A stretch of DNA of 64,000 nt from Paracoccaceae bacterium (lineage in GTDB: Bacteria; Pseudomonadota; Alphaproteobacteria; Rhodobacterales; Rhodobacteraceae). A model generated the notes under the pieces. It was given only the letters and a program-made list of their open reading frames with translations. It did no database searches and was not told where the DNA came from. Positions 1 through 9,600 of the stretch are shown here, piece by piece (position 1 is the stretch's first letter; each line of letters begins with the position of its first letter). The stretch covers positions 1 through 64,000 of the forward strand of contig NYTV01000133.1 in assembly GCA_002683685.1 (NCBI GenBank), in the 5' to 3' direction. The translations under genes and the position numbers were made by a program.

Positions 1-25
1 GGTCAGGCATTGGAGATGTCCAAAC

Positions 26-102
26 CTTCCCTCCGCCGGTACTAGCCGGTTCAGGTTCTACGGGTTCGCTTACGCATCTCAGCCCAAAAGGGCGCCCCGA
101 GG
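26..102 (-). promoter_or_regulatory. TPP (THI-box) riboswitch
   Basis: Read on the minus strand this stretch has the ordered landmarks of the thiamine pyrophosphate aptamer: a 5' stem with GGGGCGCC, then GGCTGAGA, then ACCC, then GAACCTGAACCGG, and the closing GCGGAGGGAAGG. These are the conserved pyrimidine- and pyrophosphate-sensing segments of the family. The riboswitch points off the left edge, and an ATG at positions 10-8 (minus) is a possible start of the regulated gene, which cannot be seen. In Proteobacteria such elements usually repress thiamine synthesis or uptake genes when TPP is plentiful. The element is certain enough from sequence; the target gene is unknown. Confidence 0.9.
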
Positions 103-212
103 TATAAACTGGATAGTCCTGGCGTAAGGATTTTACAATCCCTGCCAAGGCAAAATCTCCCCACAGTGATAGGGCTGCCGAGGAGGTTTGCGTACGTTAG
201 GAGAATTTTACC

Positions 213-455
213 CTATTTTTTCATCCGCCGTTCACCCTCCTGATGGCAAAGCGCATCGGCCTCTCCCACATGCATGGCGTGCGGCATATGGATTGCACGG
301 TCCAACACTACAGTTTTATTACTGTACAATTGGCAAACAACGTCACCCATGTCCGTTGTCAGCGTCACAGGATCTGTTTCAAAATCAGCAGGTGTACAGG
401 CTGAAACCTGCGCCAGTGTTGCTCCCAGTAAGCTCAAGCTCAAAAATTTATTCAT
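213..455 (-). CDS. Small putative lipoprotein (80 aa), function unknown
   Basis: I do not recognise a named family. The first 19 residues form a lipoprotein signal peptide: MNK, a hydrophobic run (FLSLSLLGATLA), then a VSAC lipobox with the acylated cysteine at residue 20. The mature part is about 60 residues, contains two more cysteines (37 and 70), and ends in a basic tail (GERRMKK). The gene lies just upstream of the TPP riboswitch, co-oriented with it, and behind a long AT-rich gap. A purine-rich GAGAGAAA segment precedes the ATG. The signal sequence argues that it is real; nothing shows its role. Confidence 0.6.
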   Translation of the reverse strand: MNKFLSLSLLGATLAQVSACTPADFETDPVTLTTDMGDVVCQLYSNKTVVLDRAIHMPHAMHVGEADALCHQEGERRMKK

Positions 456-1018
456 TATAATTTTCTCTCATCTGAAGGTACGGTCTTCTCATTTGAAATC
501 AATAATACCGCTAACCCTGATAAAATTTCTTAAAACCATAAAAAGACATTGGATAAATTTAACTAATTTTAACCTGTTTTAAGCGTTTACTCACTATATT
601 AGAGGCGACCAAACCCATCCCCTGAGAGAAATTTTATCCACAATTCAAATGTCTGCGGAAGCCTATCGCCTTTAAAGATAACGCATAGTGTTGCAAATTT
701 TCGACAGATATCTCCCGCTACGCGAGAATTTTTCTCGTTAAAGGGGAAAATATTTTTTCCATTCCATAATTAAAAGTTTCACAATCTACTTAATCATCTG
801 ATTATTATTAAATTAATTAAAAAAGACATGCAACGTAAAGGAGATTTTCACTATTTTTTTTCCGATATCGACGATACCAGATATCCACCATCAGCAAAAT
901 CACGCCAGCTTTGTTTAATTATCACACCCAAATCGTAGCTGTTGCATTCATCAACCCACGCTATAGGCCTTGCTCCACGTTGCACGCAGCGATATTGCAA
1001 GACCAAAGGAGAGGCACC
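456..1018. other. AT-rich intergenic gap with one perfect DnaA box
   Basis: About 560 bases without a credible gene. The stretch is strongly AT-rich. It contains a perfect DnaA-box sequence TTATCCACA at 634-642 and three TTAA tetramers at 559, 569 and 579, exactly 10 bp apart. A run of A/T around 770-830 could unwind easily. Part of the gap must hold the promoters of the lipoprotein gene (minus) and aroC (plus). No terminator hairpin was evident. A reading frame running into aroC from 911 is an upstream extension and lacks family homology. Confidence 0.6.
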
Positions 1019-2122
1019 ATGAGCTTAAACAGTTTTGGACATTTATTTAATGTCACGACCTGGGGTGAAAGCCATGGTCCAGCCCTTGGCGCAACGGTCG
1101 ATGGCTGCCCTCCAGGCGTAACGATTAACGAAACGATGATTCAGCAATGGCTAGATAAGCGTAAACCGGGACAAAATAAATACACCACGCAGCGGCGAGA
1201 AGCCGATCAGGTGAAAATTCTTTCTGGCGTATTTGAAGGAAAAACAACCGGCACGCCCGTGCAATTGATGATCGAAAATACCGATCAGCGTTCCAAAGAC
1301 TACAGCGATATTATGGATAAGTTTCGCCCAGGTCATGCCGATATCACCTATTGGCAAAAATACGGTATTCGCGATTACCGTGGCGGCGGACGCAGTTCCG
1401 CTCGTGAAACCGCGGCCCGTGTCGCCGCAGGCGGCTTGGCGCGCGAAGCCATCAAATTGCTCGCCCCATCGCTTAAAATTACCGGCTTCATGTGTCAGAT
1501 GGGCCCCCATAAGATAAACCGCGCACAGTTTGACTTGTCGCAGATTGACCAAAATCCCTTCTGGACTCCGGATCCGCAAGCGGCGCAAGACTGGGCCGTA
1601 TATCTAGATGAATTGCGCAAATCCGGCAGCTCCGTCGGTGCAGTTATTGAAGTCATCGCCTCAGGGGTTCCAGCAGGGCTGGGAGCGCCAATCTACGCAA
1701 AGCTCGACACAGATTTGGCCGCAGCCATGATGAGCATCAACGCTGTCAAAGCTGTGGAAATTGGTGAGGGAATGGCCGCAGCGGAACTGACCGGAGAAGC
1801 CAATGCCGATGAAATTTCGATGGGTCCAGACGGGCCAGTTTACAGCTCGAACCATGCAGGCGGTATCTTGGGCGGCATTAGCACAGGTCAAGATGTGGTG
1901 GTGCGCTTCGCTGTGAAACCCACGTCATCAATCTTAACGACGCGAAAAACAATCACAAAATCTGGCGAGAACACAGAAATTATCACCAAGGGCCGCCATG
2001 ATCCCTGTGTGGGGATTAGGGCGGTACCGGTCGGCGAAGCAATGATGGCTTGCGTAATTTTGGATCACCTGTTGTTGCACCGAGGCCAAGTCGGCGCCAA
2101 TCAGGGCCAGATCGGAAATTAG
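1019..2122 (+). CDS. aroC: Chorismate synthase
   Basis: Catalyses the last shikimate-pathway step, 5-enolpyruvylshikimate-3-phosphate to chorismate, using reduced FMN in the cytoplasm. The 367-residue product has all family signatures: WGESHG near residue 15, [17 protein letters not shown] near residue 122, and [17 protein letters not shown] close to the C-terminus. I chose the ATG at 1019 because AAAGGAGAGG lies just upstream and [20 protein letters not shown] is the usual family start; the in-frame extension to 911 adds 36 unrelated residues. It is transcribed alone, convergent with the copper chaperone gene 8 bp downstream. Confidence 0.97.
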   Translation: MSLNSFGHLFNVTTWGESHGPALGATVDGCPPGVTINETMIQQWLDKRKPGQNKYTTQRREADQVKILSGVFEGKTTGTPVQLMIENTDQRSKDYSDIMDKFRPGHADITYWQKYGIRDYRGGGRSSARETAARVAAGGLAREAIKLLAPSLKITGFMCQMGPHKINRAQFDLSQIDQNPFWTPDPQAAQDWAVYLDELRKSGSSVGAVIEVIASGVPAGLGAPIYAKLDTDLAAAMMSINAVKAVEIGEGMAAAELTGEANADEISMGPDGPVYSSNHAGGILGGISTGQDVVVRFAVKPTSSILTTRKTITKSGENTEIITKGRHDPCVGIRAVPVGEAMMACVILDHLLLHRGQVGANQGQIGN

Positions 2123-2130
2123 AGTTGGTC

Positions 2131-2550
2131 TTACGGGCGCTCAATCACTTTGAAAGTCACCTCTAAGCTGCCAGACTTCTCAAAAATCAAAGTGGCCTTT
2201 ATGTCGTCGCCGACACCCCACCCCTCTTTAAGCCCCATGAACATGACATGATAACCGCCAGGAGCGAATTCGATTTCGCCCTGGGGTGGCACCACCAGGC
2301 GCATTTGATGCTCCATCGTCATGACACCATCTTTCATCATGGACTTGTGCAGCATGACTTTCGGGTAATCTGCTTCGACGTCCAAAAGCGCATCGGCCGC
2401 ACCGTCATTGGTCAGGGTGAAATATCCAGCGCCGCTGCGGCCGGTGGTCGGATATGAAAAAGCATCTGTTATCGTCAAATCGCCAGCTTGATAAGTTTGT
2501 GCAGAAACAGATCCGCAGATCAAAACAAGGGCAGCTATTAAGAATTTCAT
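2131..2550 (-). CDS. Periplasmic copper chaperone, PCu(A)C family
   Basis: A 139-residue exported protein of the PCu(A)C (DUF461) family, which binds Cu(I) in the periplasm and delivers it towards the CuA site of cytochrome oxidase. The start at 2550 gives a clean signal peptide (MKFLIAALVLICGSVSAQ) preceded by GGAGATATGAA; an extension to 2598 adds a non-hydrophobic stretch. The metal motif H-x10-M ... H-x-M is present: H in MLHKSMM, a methionine eleven residues on in VMTM, and HVMFM further down. A single-domain member; no SCO1 partner gene is adjacent. Confidence 0.85.
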   Translation of the reverse strand: MKFLIAALVLICGSVSAQTYQAGDLTITDAFSYPTTGRSGAGYFTLTNDGAADALLDVEADYPKVMLHKSMMKDGVMTMEHQMRLVVPPQGEIEFAPGGYHVMFMGLKEGWGVGDDIKATLIFEKSGSLEVTFKVIERP

Positions 2551-2641
2551 TTCATATCTCCATTTTGCCTGCATCTTCATAGATACTCCCTCACACAACC
2601 CAAGGGTTTAGATTGTCGCAGCCACATGATATCGGGCTGTC

Positions 2642-4888
2642 ATGGCTCAAATCCCTTCACAGGCGGAGATTCTCGAATGGATCCGCGCGCACCCCGAAAA
2701 ATCCTCAAAACGAGATATTGCCAAAGCTTTTGGCATAAAAGGTGCTGCACGCATTGATCTCAAGCAAATGCTAAAAGAGTTAGAGGCCGAGGGGCAGATC
2801 ATGCAACGGCGGCGGCGGTTTAATGATCCCAATAGCTTACCCCCTGTTTCCGTATTGCAAATGCTGGGCCCTGACTCGCAAGGCGACATGTTTGCCGTGC
2901 CGCTGGAATGGGAGGGCACAGGCCATTTGCCCAAAATACTCATGCACAGCCGTAAAGGCGAGCCGGCTTTAGGACAGGGAGACCGGCTTTTGGCACGCGT
3001 CACCCCCACATCAAATGAGGATAGCCATCAATATACTGGCCAATTGATTCGCGCGATTGGGACCAATCCAAAACGCCTCTTAGGTATTTTTCGCCTCACA
3101 GCGGAAGGCGGGCGCATTGTCCCGATTGATAAGGGCGAAGGCAAAGAATGGCTTGTTGCTACGGATGCGGCGGGTGGAGCTCAAGACGGAGAATTGGTCG
3201 AAGCCGAACAGTCCGGTCCCAAGGGCCGCCTAGGCCTGCCGCGCGCGCGTGTGGTCGAGCGGCTCGGAGATCCTTCCGCACCCAAAGCGATATCGCTGAT
3301 TGCCATTCATCAACATGGAATTCCCGACGCCTTTCCCGATGCGGTTATGGCGCAAGCTGATGCAGCCAAGCCCGCAACATCAACTGGCCGCCTTGATCTT
3401 ACCGACTTACCCTTAATCACCATCGACCCCGCCGATGCGCGAGATCATGATGATGCCTGCTGCGCTCTTATGGATGAAGATCCCAAAAACCCAGGGGGAT
3501 TCTTGCTTTGGGTCGCCATCGCCGATGTGGCGCATTATGTAACTGCCGGATCCGCTTTGGATGCAGAGGCACGCAAGCGCGGCAATTCTACCTATTTTCC
3601 AGACCGCGTTGTGCCCATGTTGCCTGATCGCTTATCGGGCGATCTGTGCTCGCTGCATGAAGGGGTCAAAAGACCCTGTATCGCGGTCGAAATGAAACTC
3701 TCGCCAAGCGGCGAAAAACTGTCGCATCGTTTCGTGCGGGGGCTGATGCGTTCGCCGGCGTCGCTATCTTATGAGCAAGCGCAGGCAGCCGTGGATGGGC
3801 ATCCATCAGAACGCGCCGCGCCTTTGGTCGACACTGTGCTCACCCCTCTATTTGCCGCATATACCGCGCTGAAACAGGCCCGTGAAGCCCGGCAGCCACT
3901 GGAACTGGACCTTCCCGAACGCAAAATAATTTTAACAGACAGCGGCAAGGTCGCGTCGGTTAATTTCTCAGAACGCTTGGACGCCCATCGCCTGATTGAA
4001 GAATGTATGGTGCTGGCCAATGTGGCCGCCGCAGAGACTTTGATCGCCAAGCAACAACCACTGTTGTTCCGTGTTCACGAGGAACCAAGTCCAGAAAAAA
4101 TGGACTCTCTGCGCGAAACTGCGAAATCTGTGGGGCTCGTCCTGGCAAAAGGTCAGGTGTTGCACACGCGGCATCTTAATCAATTATTAAAGGCTGCCGC
4201 CGGAAAAGATGAAGCAGAATTAGTTAATCTTTCAACATTACGGTCCATGACTCAAGCCTACTATAGTTCACAAAACATGTCGCACTTCGGATTGGCGCTT
4301 CAGAATTATGCACATTTTACATCGCCCATACGGCGCTATGCAGATCTTTTGCTACACCGTGCCTTGGTGTCAGCCCATGGGTGGGCCTCAGATGGTCTGT
4401 CACCGCAGGATATCGAAATGCTAGATGAGACCGCCAAACATATTAGCGAAACAGAGCGGCGTTCAATGCTGGCAGAGCGCGACACCACCGACCGCTATCT
4501 TGCCAGTTTCATGTCAGAACGCCTGGGAAATGAATTTAGTGGGCGCATTTCAGGCATCGCGCGGTTTGGTGTTTTTGTGAAACTTGATGAAACAGGCGCA
4601 GATGGTTTGGTGCCTATTCGTTCCTTAGGGCGAGAGTATTTCGAACATGATGCTGAAAGCCAGACCCTGCGCGGTACGGATAGCGGCACGGTGATCAGCC
4701 TTGGTCAGCGGGCAATTGTGCGATTGGCAGAAACCACCCCAACCACTGGGGGCATCTTGCTCGACTTGCTAGAGCTTGAAGATTCAAAGTTGCAAACACG
4801 GCCGAGACAACGCAAAACTGCGTCACCAAGCAACCGGCGGGGACCCAAGAAGGGTAAATCCAGAAAGGTTACCAGAAAACGGCAATGA
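2642..4888 (+). CDS. rnr: Ribonuclease R (3'-5' exoribonuclease)
   Basis: A 748-residue processive 3'-5' exoribonuclease that degrades structured RNA. Order of domains: an N-terminal winged-helix segment (residues 1-60), cold-shock-like OB folds, the RNB catalytic domain from about residue 250, and an S1 domain (about 620-700, ISGIARFGVFVKLDETGADG). A lysine/arginine-rich tail follows. Catalytic aspartates are seen in IDPADARDHDDA (D262, D268, D270, D271), and the RNB signature SPIRRYADLLLHR is present. The start at 2642 matches the family N-terminus. The stop overlaps the next gene by four bases, so the two are translationally coupled. Confidence 0.96.
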   Translation: MAQIPSQAEILEWIRAHPEKSSKRDIAKAFGIKGAARIDLKQMLKELEAEGQIMQRRRRFNDPNSLPPVSVLQMLGPDSQGDMFAVPLEWEGTGHLPKILMHSRKGEPALGQGDRLLARVTPTSNEDSHQYTGQLIRAIGTNPKRLLGIFRLTAEGGRIVPIDKGEGKEWLVATDAAGGAQDGELVEAEQSGPKGRLGLPRARVVERLGDPSAPKAISLIAIHQHGIPDAFPDAVMAQADAAKPATSTGRLDLTDLPLITIDPADARDHDDACCALMDEDPKNPGGFLLWVAIADVAHYVTAGSALDAEARKRGNSTYFPDRVVPMLPDRLSGDLCSLHEGVKRPCIAVEMKLSPSGEKLSHRFVRGLMRSPASLSYEQAQAAVDGHPSERAAPLVDTVLTPLFAAYTALKQAREARQPLELDLPERKIILTDSGKVASVNFSERLDAHRLIEECMVLANVAAAETLIAKQQPLLFRVHEEPSPEKMDSLRETAKSVGLVLAKGQVLHTRHLNQLLKAAAGKDEAELVNLSTLRSMTQAYYSSQNMSHFGLALQNYAHFTSPIRRYADLLLHRALVSAHGWASDGLSPQDIEMLDETAKHISETERRSMLAERDTTDRYLASFMSERLGNEFSGRISGIARFGVFVKLDETGADGLVPIRSLGREYFEHDAESQTLRGTDSGTVISLGQRAIVRLAETTPTTGGILLDLLELEDSKLQTRPRQRKTASPSNRRGPKKGKSRKVTRKRQ

Positions 4889-5997
4889 CGTTTGAAAGCT
4901 GGAAATCTGACTTTTTGAGTCGCGCCGCAGCTTATGGTGTTTCACCTGCAATATTGACTGAGGTTTCGCCCTATTTGACCACTGCGCAGAGCAGCGCGCA
5001 GGCCGACATGACCCAACCCGAAGCCCGCAAAACCCTGCAACACTATATCGAATTGATCGTCAGCCCCAAGCGCATAGCCGAGGGCCAAGCTGCCTTGCAA
5101 AAACATGTTGAGATTTTTGACCAAATCGAGGCGGATTACCAGGTGGATCGCTATGTGGTTGCCGCAATTTGGGGATTAGAAAGCAATTATGGCAGTATTC
5201 GCGGAGATGTGCCTGTCATTTCCGCCTTGGCAACTTTGGCGGCACAGGGTCGACGGACTGCCATGTTCGAAGCACAGCTTTTGGCCGCCTTCGAAATTGT
5301 CACCCGTGGAATCAAATCGCCTGACCAGATGCTGGGCAGCTGGGCCGGAGCCATGGGCCATACGCAATTCATGCCAAAATCTTACATTGATTTCGCCGTT
5401 TCTGCCCGAAATGGCCGGCCAGATATTTGGGCAGAGGATCCTGCCGATGCGCTGGTTTCAACGGCGCATTTCCTAGTCTGCCACGGCTGGGTGGCAAATG
5501 TGCCGTGGGGCACGGCTGTCCAGCTGCCAGAGCCGGCGGATCTGCACATGCTGCGTCATCTGCCGCCGCGCTCACAAGACGCCTGGGCGCGCCTGGGTGT
5601 GCGCTTTATGAGCGAAGACCGCTGCACCTATAAATCCAAGCTAATTTTGCCCGGCGGGGTGAACAGCCTTGCTTTTGTGGTCTCAGAAAATTTCAACGCC
5701 TTTCTGGGCTATAATAATGCGCAAAGCTATGCGATTGCCCTCGGGCATTTGTTCGATCGCCTCCAGGGCGCGCCGGCGTTGCGCTTCCCAAGGGGCGGCG
5801 ATGCCCGCGGCCTCACACAAGCCGAGATGAAGTTCATCCAATCACGCCTGACGACATTGGGATTTGATACCATCGGTGCAGATGGTTTTGCCGGACCAAA
5901 TACTGAAATCGCCATTGAAGCCTATCAAGCCTCACAACATCTGCCCGTGGATGGGTTTGCTGGCCTAGCGCTGCTCAAGCGCCTGCAATCGACCTAG
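4885..5997 (+). CDS. Lytic murein transglycosylase, MltB-like, with peptidoglycan-binding domain
   Basis: A 370-residue protein that cleaves the MurNAc-GlcNAc bond of peptidoglycan to form 1,6-anhydro ends. The SLT_2/MltB domain fills residues 1-290 with the catalytic glutamate at residue 99 in AAIWGLESNYG and the GAMGHTQFMPKSY motif around residue 155. A PG_binding_1 domain is at about 300-368. The start overlaps rnr (ATGA). No signal peptide is seen at this start, which is odd for an enzyme acting on the cell wall; no better upstream start is possible without running into rnr, so export may be non-classical or the gene may rely on an unrecognised signal. Confidence 0.92.
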   Translation: MTFESWKSDFLSRAAAYGVSPAILTEVSPYLTTAQSSAQADMTQPEARKTLQHYIELIVSPKRIAEGQAALQKHVEIFDQIEADYQVDRYVVAAIWGLESNYGSIRGDVPVISALATLAAQGRRTAMFEAQLLAAFEIVTRGIKSPDQMLGSWAGAMGHTQFMPKSYIDFAVSARNGRPDIWAEDPADALVSTAHFLVCHGWVANVPWGTAVQLPEPADLHMLRHLPPRSQDAWARLGVRFMSEDRCTYKSKLILPGGVNSLAFVVSENFNAFLGYNNAQSYAIALGHLFDRLQGAPALRFPRGGDARGLTQAEMKFIQSRLTTLGFDTIGADGFAGPNTEIAIEAYQASQHLPVDGFAGLALLKRLQST

Positions 5998-6007
5998 CAA
6001 GGCGATC

Positions 6008-6511
6008 CTATTGTGTTAACTGTACTTGCTCTGGTCGGACCGCCATCCGTGTTTTTTGCCCCATGAATTCCATCAGCAGCCAAATGCGGTTTTCGGCATC
6101 AATCGTTTCGATAGTAGCGACGTATTCTGCAAAGGGTCCACTCATGACTTGGAGCTCATCGCCCGGTGCAAACTGAGCGGGCGGCAAAACTCTGCCCTGA
6201 CTGTCACAGCGCGCCATGAGCTCAGCGATAAGATCTGGCGGCAGGGCCTTCGGCCGGCCCTCGAAGCTAACCAACCGTGCCACATCGACAGTTGAATTAA
6301 TCTTGTGCCATGGCATAGTGTCCAACGCAAAAGACACAAACATATAGCCAGGAAAAAGAGGGCGTGTCTGCTGAACAAACTTTGTTGAATGCCGCTGGGT
6401 GACAGCTAACATTGGCAGAAAGGCCTCAAACCCCTGACGATGTAGATTACGCGGGGCTAGGCGATGAGAATTTGGTTTATATTGTAATAAGAATTAATGC
6501 TTAGTGCTCAT
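6008..6511 (-). pseudogene. NusG/RfaH-family antitermination factor interrupted by TAA at codon 6
   Basis: An ATG at 6511-6509, preceded by TTGGAG at a normal distance, opens a frame that reads MSTKH, a TAA (6496-6494), then FLLQYKPNSHRLAPRNLHRQ and on without interruption to 6008. The rest has a complete NGN domain (RPLFPGYMFVSF) and a KOW domain (PGDELQVMSGPFAEYVATIE). The family normally has Trp-Tyr-Leu-Leu here, so the stop replaces the conserved tryptophan. The first later in-frame ATG (6412) would drop about 33 residues of the NGN fold. RfaH-type factors help RNA polymerase read long polysaccharide operons. The lesion is single, so it is recent, is bypassed, or is a sequence error. Confidence 0.8.
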
Positions 6512-6640
6512 ATACGGCACTCCAATATATCGATCGTTAAAATAAATTATCAAATGTCTTAAGATCAAAAATGACCCTCTTGCTGGGAGGGTAAATCCAT
6601 CAAGCCGCACCCGCAACAAATATTTTTCTATTTCAGATAA

Positions 6641-9600
6641 CTACCTGACTAACCGAAGCTTAGAGTCTGAATGAATGGGCCTGTGCTTCATAATCAGATT
6701 TGGTTTTTGATCTTCTGACGCGCCCAAAACAGTCGGAGCTGCCGGACTTTGCCCCATACCAGGCGTCAGGCGGTGGCGAATTAAGGCCACAGGATGCGCG
6801 CGCAAGGTCAGACGCATAGAGACGTAATCTTCCACCACCTCCTCCCCCTTTGTCATCTGCGGCAGATAGGCCGGGTCCTCGGCAATATTTTCCCCTTCAA
6901 GGTCTTGCGCAAAAAGCGGTAAGGGGCGCTCTGCGGTGATGGCCTTGGCGGCCCAAAGCGCCTCACGGCGAGACAGCCCAAGGCTGTGAAACGCATCCGC
7001 CTCTGCCAAGGCTTGAATCATTTTTGGGCTCACGCCAGCTTTACGCCAAACCGCTTCCACGTCCTGATACCCATTGCCGCGCGCAGCCGTCAGCCATGCA
7101 ATATCTTCCTCACGCATGGCTTGGATTTGCCGAAACCCAAGCCGCAGAGCCAAGCCACCAGTGCCATCGGGCTCCATCACATTGTCCCAATAGCTGGCAT
7201 TGACGCAAATAGGGCGCAGCTGCACCCCATGGGCGCGGGCATCGCGGACAATTTGTGCTGGCGCATAAAACCCCATGGGCTGCGCATTTAACAAAGCACA
7301 GGCAAAAATACCCGGATGATGATATTTAAGCCAACTGGAGGCATAGACCAAAAGCGCAAAACTGGCAGCATGGCTTTCAGGAAACCCATAGGCGCCAAAG
7401 CCTTCAATTTGCGAAAAACAACGCGCGGCAAAATCTTCGTCATATCCATTGCGCTGCATGCCATTCAAGAAGAGCGTTTTAAATTCACTAACATTGCCAT
7501 GCTTTTTAAACGTCGCCAGAGATCGCCGCAGGCGATCAGCCTGCTCTGGCGTGAAGCCCGCTCCAACGATTGCAATTTGCATGGCCTGTTCTTGAAATAA
7601 AGGTACGCCAAGAGTTTTGCCCAAAACCGCGCCCAAAGCATCAGAGGGAAAGCTCACCGGTTCCTCTCCATTGCGGCGGCGAATATAGGGATGCACCATG
7701 TCTCCTTGAATGGGACCCGGACGAATGATCGCCACCTCTATAACCAGATCATAAAAACAGCGCGGGCGCATACGGGGCAAAAAATTCATTTGCGCCCGGC
7801 TTTCCACTTGAAACACGCCCAGACTGTCCGCCCGGCATAGCATATCATAGACCGCTGGATCCTCAGGGGGTAGAGTGGCCAATGTGTATTCCACACCGTA
7901 ATGCGCCGAAATCAAATCAAAGGCTTTACGGATGCAGGTCAACATGCCCAAGGCGAGAATATCCACCTTTAAGATGCCCAGACTGTCGATATCATCTTTA
8001 TCCCAGCAAATGACCGTACGACCCTCCATACTGGCGTTCTCGATCGGCACCAACTCATCTAAACGGCCATCTGTGATGACAAACCCACCAACATGTTGGG
8101 ACAAATGCCGCGGGAAGCCAATCACCTCATAGATCAAGGCCATCGTTTGCTGCAAACGCGGATCGCTGCTGTCCAGACCAATCTCTGCCATGCGCTCCGC
8201 CTCTAACCCTTTGGTAGAGAAAAATCCCCAAAGCTGGGAAGATAGGGCACCAATAGTATCTTCCGATAAGCCCATAGCGCGGCCCACCTCACGGATCGCC
8301 CGCTTGCCCCGGTAATGCACCACCGTAGCGCAAAGACCTGCACGCTGACGACCATAGCGCTCATAAATATGTTGAATCACCTCTTCGCGGCGCTCATGCT
8401 CAAAATCTACGTCGATATCCGGTGGCTCATTGCGCGCCTCTGAAACAAAACGCTCAAATACCATCGTCCCAATTTCCGGGCTGACCGAGGTGACACCTAA
8501 GCAATAGCACACAACCGAATTGGCCGCCGATCCACGTCCTTGGCACAAAATGCCCCGGCTGCGGGCAAAGGCGACTATGTCATGTACGGTCAAGAAATAA
8601 GGTTCATAGTTGAGCTTGGCGATCAGCTGTAACTCATGTTCGATGATTTTTTTCACCCGCGCAGTGGCGCCACTTGGGTAGCGCCACGCAAGCCCCTCAT
8701 AGGCCAAACGGCGCAGCCGTTCACTTGGATTTTCCCCTGCGCTTAATTCCGAAGGATACTCATACCGCAAAGCATCCAAAGAAAATGTAAGCTGCTGTAA
8801 AACCTCTGCCGTTTTGTGCAATGCCTCCGGATAGGCTTGAAATAGGATGGCTGCCTCTTCAGGAGAGCGTAGACGTTGCTCCGCATTGACTTGCGCTGAT
8901 CGGCCCAAAGCATCCACCCGCACCCCCAGACGAATGGCGGTGAGCGTATCGGTTAAGCGGCGCCGCGCGCCATGATGCATAAGAGGGGCGGCAGAGGCCA
9001 CCAGTGGTAAGGAATATCGCTGCGCCAGTGCGGCGATAGCGGAAAAACGCACCTCATCTTGCCCATCATAACAAGGGTATAAGAGCAGCATCACATCTCC
9101 AGCAAAGCGGCGCGTCAACCTCCGAAGATGTGGCAGCCACGAGGGCGCGCCGGGCTGCACCTCTAAGGCAGGTGGCGCGTGTAGCAAAATCAGCTGATCA
9201 CTGCCAAATTCTAACAGGTCATCAAATTTCAAATCACAGCCGCCTTTATCTGCCCGCAAACGCCCGCGAGAAATCAAACGACATAGCTGGCCCCAGCCTA
9301 CACGGGTCTTGGGCAAAAGCGTGGCAAACAGACCCTCCTCTAGAACAATCTTAGCCGCCGGCAGCAAGCGTGGTGTGTTGTAAATATGCGCCGAAGCGCT
9401 GCGACGAAATCCTGGCGGCGCAGGTGGGCCGATCAAACCAATGGTGCGGTCAAACTCTTGCCGCTCAGCCACCTGCCGGGCAATCTCCCGCGCTCGGGTA
9501 TGTGCCCGCACGATGCCTGCCACAGAATTCACATCCGCGATGGCCACCGCCGACAATCCCAAGAGCGCCGCGCGGTCCATATATTCCTCCGGGTGGGAAC

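Noticed and set aside
559..582. TTAA repeats as a CtrA box
   Set aside because: CtrA sites need TTAA-N7-TTAA; here the spacer is six bases.
911..1018. Longer aroC product starting at 911
   Set aside because: The added residues have no family similarity and the strong ribosome site lies at 1008-1015, just before 1019.
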